NCBI RefSeq assembly: GCF_000963965.1 | Contig: NZ_BAMX01000008.1 | Coordinates: forward strand, 1 to 47,597 | Reading direction: 5' to 3' | DNA from: Acetobacter orientalis | Lineage (GTDB): Bacteria; Pseudomonadota; Alphaproteobacteria; Acetobacterales; Acetobacteraceae | Length of the DNA: 47,597 nucleotides | Shown: positions 43,205 to 47,597 of the stretch, one piece after another | Layout of the letters: each line of letters begins with the position of its first letter | Position numbering within the stretch: position 1 is the first letter of the stretch | Notes under the pieces: generated by a model | The model's input: the letters and a program-made list of their open reading frames with translations, nothing else | Database searches by the model: none | What the model was told of the DNA's origin: nothing | Translations under genes and position numbers: made by a program

Positions 43205-43894
43205 TTAGAGGCGCGCCATCACGGTTTCGCCGCCAATCATGGTCTGGCCAACGGCAACCAGCGGCTCAACACCCGGTGGCAGGTACAGGTCTGTGCGTGA
43301 GCCAAAGCGAATAAGGCCAAAACGCTCACCAGCTTCCAGCTTTGTTCCTTCACTTACGCTGCATACAATACGCCGGGCAATTAGGCCTGCAATTTGCACA
43401 ACAGCAATCATACGGCCATCGGGCAGGGTCAGGCTTAGGGCGTTACGCTCGTTCAGTTCAGACGCTTTATCAAGGCTTGCGTTCAAAAACTGGCCGGGGT
43501 GGTAAGCAATGCGGGTAACCGTGCCCGCAGCAGGGATACGGTTAACATGTACGTCCAGCACAGAAAGGAAAGTAGCAATGCGCCATACCGGTGTTGTGCC
43601 CATGTCCAGCTCTGCTGGGGGAGCAACTTTTTCGATAGACACAATACGGCCATCTGCCGGGGCTACCGCAACATCGGCACGGGCTGGTGTCTGGCGCTCT
43701 GGGTCACGGAAAAAGTACAGGCAAAACCCAAAAAACAGACCGCTTGCCGTGCTAACCAGCTTGAGTTTGGGGCAAGACAGTTTTTTGCCCAAGTAACGGG
43801 TTACAACCGTGGCCGCACCTGAAGCGAGAAGAAAAGGTTTAGCCTCTGGGTGGGGTGGGGCCATAACCATTTTAAGGGAACCAAGTAGAGACAT
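43205..43894 (-). CDS. psd: Phosphatidylserine decarboxylase proenzyme
   Basis: The enzyme converts phosphatidylserine to phosphatidylethanolamine and is made as a proenzyme that cleaves itself to create a pyruvoyl group. At 229 residues it is the short alphaproteobacterial type. An N-terminal hydrophobic segment is followed by FFRDPERQTP, VAPADGRIVSIEKV, FLSVLDVHVNRIPAAG and the processing site in RFGSRTDLYLP, where cleavage is expected between Gly198 and Ser199. AGGA precedes the ATG at 43894. It is followed closely by pssA, the usual order in this group. Confidence 0.96.
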   Translation of the reverse strand: MSLLGSLKMVMAPPHPEAKPFLLASGAATVVTRYLGKKLSCPKLKLVSTASGLFFGFCLYFFRDPERQTPARADVAVAPADGRIVSIEKVAPPAELDMGTTPVWRIATFLSVLDVHVNRIPAAGTVTRIAYHPGQFLNASLDKASELNERNALSLTLPDGRMIAVVQIAGLIARRIVCSVSEGTKLEAGERFGLIRFGSRTDLYLPPGVEPLVAVGQTMIGGETVMARL

Positions 43895-43931
43895 CGGGCA
43901 GATCCTTGAGGGTCAAAACGCAAGCGGGAAC

Positions 43932-43960
43932 AAAAACAGGGGGCATAAAACGCCCCCTTA
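43932..43960 (-). terminator. Rho-independent terminator after alaS
   Basis: Seven-bp arms AGGGGGC/GCCCCCT (43938-43944 and 43952-43958) enclose a 7-nt loop, followed on the minus strand by TGTTTTTG. It separates alaS from psd, which implies a psd promoter in the remaining ~40 bp or partial read-through. Confidence 0.8.
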
Positions 43961-43971
43961 TGGGCCTAAGT

Positions 43972-46617
43972 TCAGGCTTTGGCGGTTAGTGTTTCACGCA
44001 CAGCGGTAAAGGCTTCTTCAACAGCGCTAGCATTGGGGCCACCAGCTTGCGCCATATCGCGCCGGCCACCACCCCCTTTGCCACCCATGGCAACGCTGGC
44101 GGCTTTAACAAGTGCGACTGCATCGACTGTCTCAACTTTTTCAGGCGTAACGGCGGCAACAACGCTGCCTTTGTCTCCTGCGGTAGAAATCAGCACAACC
44201 ACATCTGTGTTGCCCTGTTTCAAGATGGTTTCTGCCAAACCTTTGAGCTCACGCGGGGCGGTGTCACCCAAGTTACGTGTGGCAAGGCGTAGGCCTGCAA
44301 CCTCTTCTACCCCGGCAGCCGCCGCATTCCCTGCAGCTAACTGGCGTTGCAGGTTAGAAATTTGGCGTTCCATAACCTTGCGTTCTTCAAGCAGCATGGC
44401 CAGCCGTTCTGGGGCTTCGGCTACACCAACTTTAAGCATGGCGGCAAGCTGGGTTAGGCGCTGCTCGTTTGCGACAGACAGGTTTTCAGCGGCTTTGCCC
44501 GCAACGGCTTCAATACGGCGCACACCAGCAGAAACCCCATTTTCTGAGGTAATGCGGAACAGCCCAATGTCGCCAGTACGGTTTACATGCGTGCCGCCGC
44601 ACAGCTCGATAGACCATGCGCTTTTGTCGGTATCAGGTGTGCCCATGGACACCACGCGCACTTCGTCGCCATATTTTTCGCCAAACAGAGCCATAGCGCC
44701 TTCGGCTACGGCTTCTTCTGGGGTCATGGAGCGGGTAACAACGGCTGAGTTTTCACGAATAAGCCGGTTCACTTCCGCTTCCACCTCGGCCAGTTCTTCG
44801 GTGGTAATGGGGCGTGGCTGGCTTACGTCAAAACGCAGGCGGTCTGGGCTGTTCAAGCTGCCTTTTTGGGCAACATGCGCACCCAGTTTACGGCGCAGAG
44901 CCTCGTGCAGCAGGTGTGTTGCAGAGTGGTGGGCGCGAATGGCCGAGCGGCGGTCATGGTCAACCGTTGCCGTAACGGCTTGGCCGGGGCGCAGAGTGCC
45001 CTCTGTCACCGTGCCGTAATGCACAATCAGATCGCCAGCTTTTTTCTGGGTATCTGTAATGGCAATACGCAGGCCTTTAGCGCTTAGGGTTCCGGTATCT
45101 CCGGCTTGGCCACCGCTTTCACCATAAAAAGGTGTTTGGTTAAGCAGCACTGCAACCTCAGACCCAACGGGGGCTTCGGTAACCAAGCTGTTGCCTATAA
45201 CAACGCCTTGCACTTCACCATCGGCCTGCTCGGTTGAGTAACCCAGAAATTCTGAGGCACCAAATTTATCGCGGGCTTCAAACCAGACGGTTTCGAGCGC
45301 TGTATCACCAGAGCCTGTCCATGCTGCGCGGGCGCGTTCGCGCTGCACGGTCATGGCGGTTTCAAAACCTGCAACATCAACGGTGTGGCCTGAGCCACGT
45401 AGAGCGTCTTGGGTTAGGTCAAGCGGAAAGCCAAAGGTGTCGTACAGTTTAAAGGCAACATCACCGGGTAGGGCGGCACCGCTTGAAAGTTTGTCGGTTT
45501 CTTCAGCCAATAGGCCAAGGCCGCGATCAAGCATGGCTTTAAAGCGTTCTTCTTCGCCGCGCATGGTCTCACGAATAAGCGCTTCAGCCTGTACCAGTTC
45601 TGGGTAAGCTTGGCCCATTTGCTGAATAAGCACGGGCAGCAGTTTATAAAATACAGGCTCACGCGTACCCATCATGTGTAGGTGGCGCATGGCGCGGCGC
45701 ATAATGCGGCGCAACACGTAACCTCGGCCATCTTTAGACGGCAGAACACCATCAGCAATTAGAAAGGCGGTTGAGCGCAAGTGGTCGGCAACAACGCGGT
45801 GGCTGGCTTTAAAGGGGCCATCAACAGCTTGGCGTGTTAACTCGGCAGAGGCTGTGGTCAGGGCCACAAACGTATCTGTATCGTAGTTGTCGCGTTTGCC
45901 TTGCAGAATGGCGGCAAAGCGTTCTAGCCCCAGCCCGGTATCGATAGAAGGGCGTGGCAGCGGAGAGCGCACACCCGGTGGGTCTTCAAAAAACTGCATG
46001 AAGACCAGATTCCAGATTTCAACAAACCGGTCGCCGTCTTCATCGGGGGAGCCAGGTGGGCCACCGGGTACATCTGGCCCATGGTCAAAGAAAATTTCAG
46101 AGCACGGCCCGCACGGCCCTGTATCGCCCATGCGCCAGAAATTATCTGTGGTGGGAATACGAATAATACGGCTGTCGTCTAGCCCTGCAATAGAACGCCA
46201 CAGACCTGCGGCTTCTTCATCTTCTGAGTAAACAGTTACCAGAAGCTTGTCTTTTGGCAGGCCAAAGTTTTTGGTGACCAGTGTCCAAGCCAGCTCAATT
46301 GCTTCTGGCTTAAAGTAATCTCCAAATGAGAAATTGCCCATCATCTCAAAAAATGTGTGATGGCGGGCTGTATAGCCTACGTTATCAAGGTCGTTATGCT
46401 TGCCGCCTGCACGCACCACTTTTTGCGCGGTTGTGGCGCGGGAGTAAGGCCGGGTTTCCTGACCTGTGAACACGTTTTTGAACTGAACCATCCCGGCGTT
46501 TGTAAACAGCAAGGTGGGGTCGTTACGTGGCACCAGAGAGGAAGAAGGCACGATTTGGTGCCCTTTTCCAGCGAAGTACTCCAAAAAGGTGGTACGGATA
46601 TCGTTTGTGGTCAGCAT
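43972..46617 (-). CDS. alaS: Alanyl-tRNA synthetase
   Basis: The 881-residue class II synthetase charges tRNA-Ala. Visible are the catalytic domain ([47 protein letters not shown], and [17 protein letters not shown]), the tRNA-recognition region, the editing domain with zinc ligands [12 protein letters not shown] and [13 protein letters not shown], and the C-terminal DHHA1/C-Ala domain with the glycine-rich [16 protein letters not shown] segment. Length and motifs are normal. It stands alone with its own terminator, downstream of the GtrA-family gene by about 200 bp. Confidence 0.98.
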   Translation of the reverse strand: MLTTNDIRTTFLEYFAGKGHQIVPSSSLVPRNDPTLLFTNAGMVQFKNVFTGQETRPYSRATTAQKVVRAGGKHNDLDNVGYTARHHTFFEMMGNFSFGDYFKPEAIELAWTLVTKNFGLPKDKLLVTVYSEDEEAAGLWRSIAGLDDSRIIRIPTTDNFWRMGDTGPCGPCSEIFFDHGPDVPGGPPGSPDEDGDRFVEIWNLVFMQFFEDPPGVRSPLPRPSIDTGLGLERFAAILQGKRDNYDTDTFVALTTASAELTRQAVDGPFKASHRVVADHLRSTAFLIADGVLPSKDGRGYVLRRIMRRAMRHLHMMGTREPVFYKLLPVLIQQMGQAYPELVQAEALIRETMRGEEERFKAMLDRGLGLLAEETDKLSSGAALPGDVAFKLYDTFGFPLDLTQDALRGSGHTVDVAGFETAMTVQRERARAAWTGSGDTALETVWFEARDKFGASEFLGYSTEQADGEVQGVVIGNSLVTEAPVGSEVAVLLNQTPFYGESGGQAGDTGTLSAKGLRIAITDTQKKAGDLIVHYGTVTEGTLRPGQAVTATVDHDRRSAIRAHHSATHLLHEALRRKLGAHVAQKGSLNSPDRLRFDVSQPRPITTEELAEVEAEVNRLIRENSAVVTRSMTPEEAVAEGAMALFGEKYGDEVRVVSMGTPDTDKSAWSIELCGGTHVNRTGDIGLFRITSENGVSAGVRRIEAVAGKAAENLSVANEQRLTQLAAMLKVGVAEAPERLAMLLEERKVMERQISNLQRQLAAGNAAAAGVEEVAGLRLATRNLGDTAPRELKGLAETILKQGNTDVVVLISTAGDKGSVVAAVTPEKVETVDAVALVKAASVAMGGKGGGGRRDMAQAGGPNASAVEEAFTAVRETLTAKA

Positions 46618-46815
46618 GGCGTGAGGCAGACGATCCTGAAACTGTGTTGGGCACGTGATTACCCAAACCCGTGCAGGCCAAATTGCCTTTATACGGTTTG
46701 GAAACGACTCCTCACGGCCAGGTTGAGATAAGCAACGCTTCTTTAACCCAGTGTTGTATGTAGCGCACCCGGCCTTTTACCGGAAGGGGGTAGCCGTGCG
46801 CTCTAAGGCAAGGGG

Positions 46816-47358
46816 CTAGTGCGCATTGGAGTTGGGTGGAGAAGCAGGTGGCTCATGGTGGTGAAGCTCAACAGCAAGGTCGAGCAACTCAATTGTGTTT
46901 TTAGGTGCTTTTTCACGAAAAACTAATTTCTGACTTAAGTTGAAATTAGCAAACATGCCTGCAAAAGCGCCTGCGGCTAAGGCAATAACGGGCTGCTTAA
47001 CGCAAAGGGGCACGGTATAAAATAAGGTATAGACCGTGCCGCGATTAAGCAAAAACCCGCAGCTATTGGCCAATAAAAACCTGAGCCACTGTAAAATAGG
47101 GTGGTCGGGGCATACGGCCCCTTTAAATGTCCAGAACCTGTTTAAAATCCAGTTTAGGGTTGCTGCAACAAAATAGGCAATAAGTGTTGCTGCGGTTAAC
47201 CCAATAAACGGGCGCAGGCCGTAAACTGTGCCAGAATCCCATAAAAAGCCAAGCGCACCAACGGTGCCAAACTTGAAAAATCTTAACGCTTTTGCAGGCA
47301 CAGTTATGCCAGCAATGGTTAACGACTGCGGTGGGGGGCAGGATGAATTTTCAGTCAC
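46816..47358 (-). CDS. GtrA-family membrane protein
   Basis: The 180-residue protein has four hydrophobic helices with the GtrA signature: RFFKFGTVGALGFLWDSGTVYGL, then LIAYFVAATLNWILNRFWTFKG in pieces, and the last FANFNLSQKLVFRE. GtrA proteins are small polytopic proteins linked to surface polysaccharide synthesis, thought to move undecaprenyl-linked sugars across the membrane. No glycosyltransferase gene is adjacent, so the pathway is unknown. The His/Pro-rich tail is probably cytoplasmic. Confidence 0.9.
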   Translation of the reverse strand: MTENSSCPPPQSLTIAGITVPAKALRFFKFGTVGALGFLWDSGTVYGLRPFIGLTAATLIAYFVAATLNWILNRFWTFKGAVCPDHPILQWLRFLLANSCGFLLNRGTVYTLFYTVPLCVKQPVIALAAGAFAGMFANFNLSQKLVFREKAPKNTIELLDLAVELHHHEPPASPPNSNAH

Positions 47359-47393
47359 GCTCAGGGTCTAGGCGAAAGCAAAGGGGGCTTCAA

Positions 47394-47422
47394 TAAAAAA
47401 AGAGGCACCCGAAGGTGCCTCT
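47394..47422 (-). terminator. Rho-independent terminator of the OmpA-family gene
   Basis: Perfect 9-bp arms AGAGGCACC/GGTGCCTCT with a four-base CGAA loop (TTCG on the transcribed RNA strand), followed on the minus strand by six T residues. It lies 28 nt beyond the OmpA-family stop codon at 47451-47453. Confidence 0.95.
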
Positions 47423-47450
47423 CTTCTTTGATCGCGAAGATCGAACCGAA

Positions 47451-47597
47451 TTAGTGGAGGATGATTTCCACACGACGGTTCTGTGGTTCGCGGGTGTTCG
47501 GGCCAGTTGCCACGAGCGGGTGAGCTTCACCGTAACCGTGGATGTCGATGGCAGTAGCAGGTACACCGTCACGGATCAGTTCAGCCTTCACGCTGTC
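47451..47597 (-). CDS. OmpA-family outer-membrane protein, C-terminal fragment (runs off right edge)
   Basis: The last 48 residues of a frame open to the window edge are visible, beginning DSVKAELIRDGVPATAIDIH and continuing GYGEAHPLVATGPNTREPQNRRVEIIL before the stop. This is the end of the OmpA/MotB peptidoglycan-binding domain, in which the NRRVEI motif contains the conserved Arg that contacts diaminopimelate. The protein anchors the outer membrane to peptidoglycan. Codon use is strongly biased and a textbook terminator follows, both suggesting high expression. The N-terminal part is outside the window. Confidence 0.9.
   Translation of the reverse strand, partial: DSVKAELIRDGVPATAIDIHGYGEAHPLVATGPNTREPQNRRVEIILH

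Overview
The window looks like chromosomal DNA of an alphaproteobacterium, most likely an acetic acid bacterium (Acetobacteraceae, Acetobacter-like). The reasons are the moderately high GC, the alphaproteobacterial versions of pyrB/pyrC-like, psd/pssA and DUF2125 genes, and a 2-oxoglutarate dehydrogenase cluster without succinyl-CoA synthetase beside a respiratory D-lactate dehydrogenase. The genus is inferred from gene content only. No tRNA, rRNA, CRISPR array, transposase or phage gene was recognised.

Left block (1-10579, minus strand): a tightly packed, probably co-transcribed run gltX-pyrB-pyrC-like-plsY-dprA-topA-rnr, followed by the start of a secreted protein that leaves the window inside an in-frame Thr-Gly hexanucleotide repeat. 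The dihydroorotase-like protein lacks the metal-binding His-x-His and is probably a non-catalytic partner of PyrB. comEC (plus strand) is divergent from gltX, so two DNA-uptake genes (dprA, comEC) bracket the run. Next come a PadR regulator with a palindromic operator-like site, a frameshifted helix-hairpin-helix gene and an AhpD-like protein.

Central block (14547-24911, plus strand): zapE, then sucA-sucB-lpd encoding the complete 2-oxoglutarate dehydrogenase complex, with a lipoyl domain fused to the E3 subunit; then an L,D-transpeptidase and quinone-dependent D-lactate dehydrogenase. From about 25000 to 30300 lies a more AT-rich segment with a DUF3597 gene and an iron-uptake signalling set on the minus strand: an STN-containing TonB-dependent receptor, an ECF sigma factor and a FecR anti-sigma factor. 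The receptor and sigma genes share a 12-bp promoter-proximal motif. ahcY (minus) and plsC (plus) follow, then an intergenic region with two perfect DnaA boxes, a DUF2125 gene, gloB and a methyltransferase.

Right block: the most unusual system is a six-gene plus-strand operon (35622-42274) resembling the membrane and hydrogenase-like subunits of hydrogenase-4/formate hydrogenlyase (HyfB, C, E, F, G, I order). The large subunit lacks both CxxC pairs that bind the [NiFe] centre, the membrane subunits appear to lack key charged residues, and no ferredoxin-like or formate dehydrogenase subunit is present, whereas the small subunit keeps its four cluster cysteines. It is best read as a divergent energy-converting-hydrogenase-related (Ehr-type) complex of unknown substrate. 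Its last gene overlaps tail to tail with pssA. The right edge carries alaS-psd-pssA, a GtrA-family protein and the C-terminus of an OmpA-family protein, all on the minus strand.
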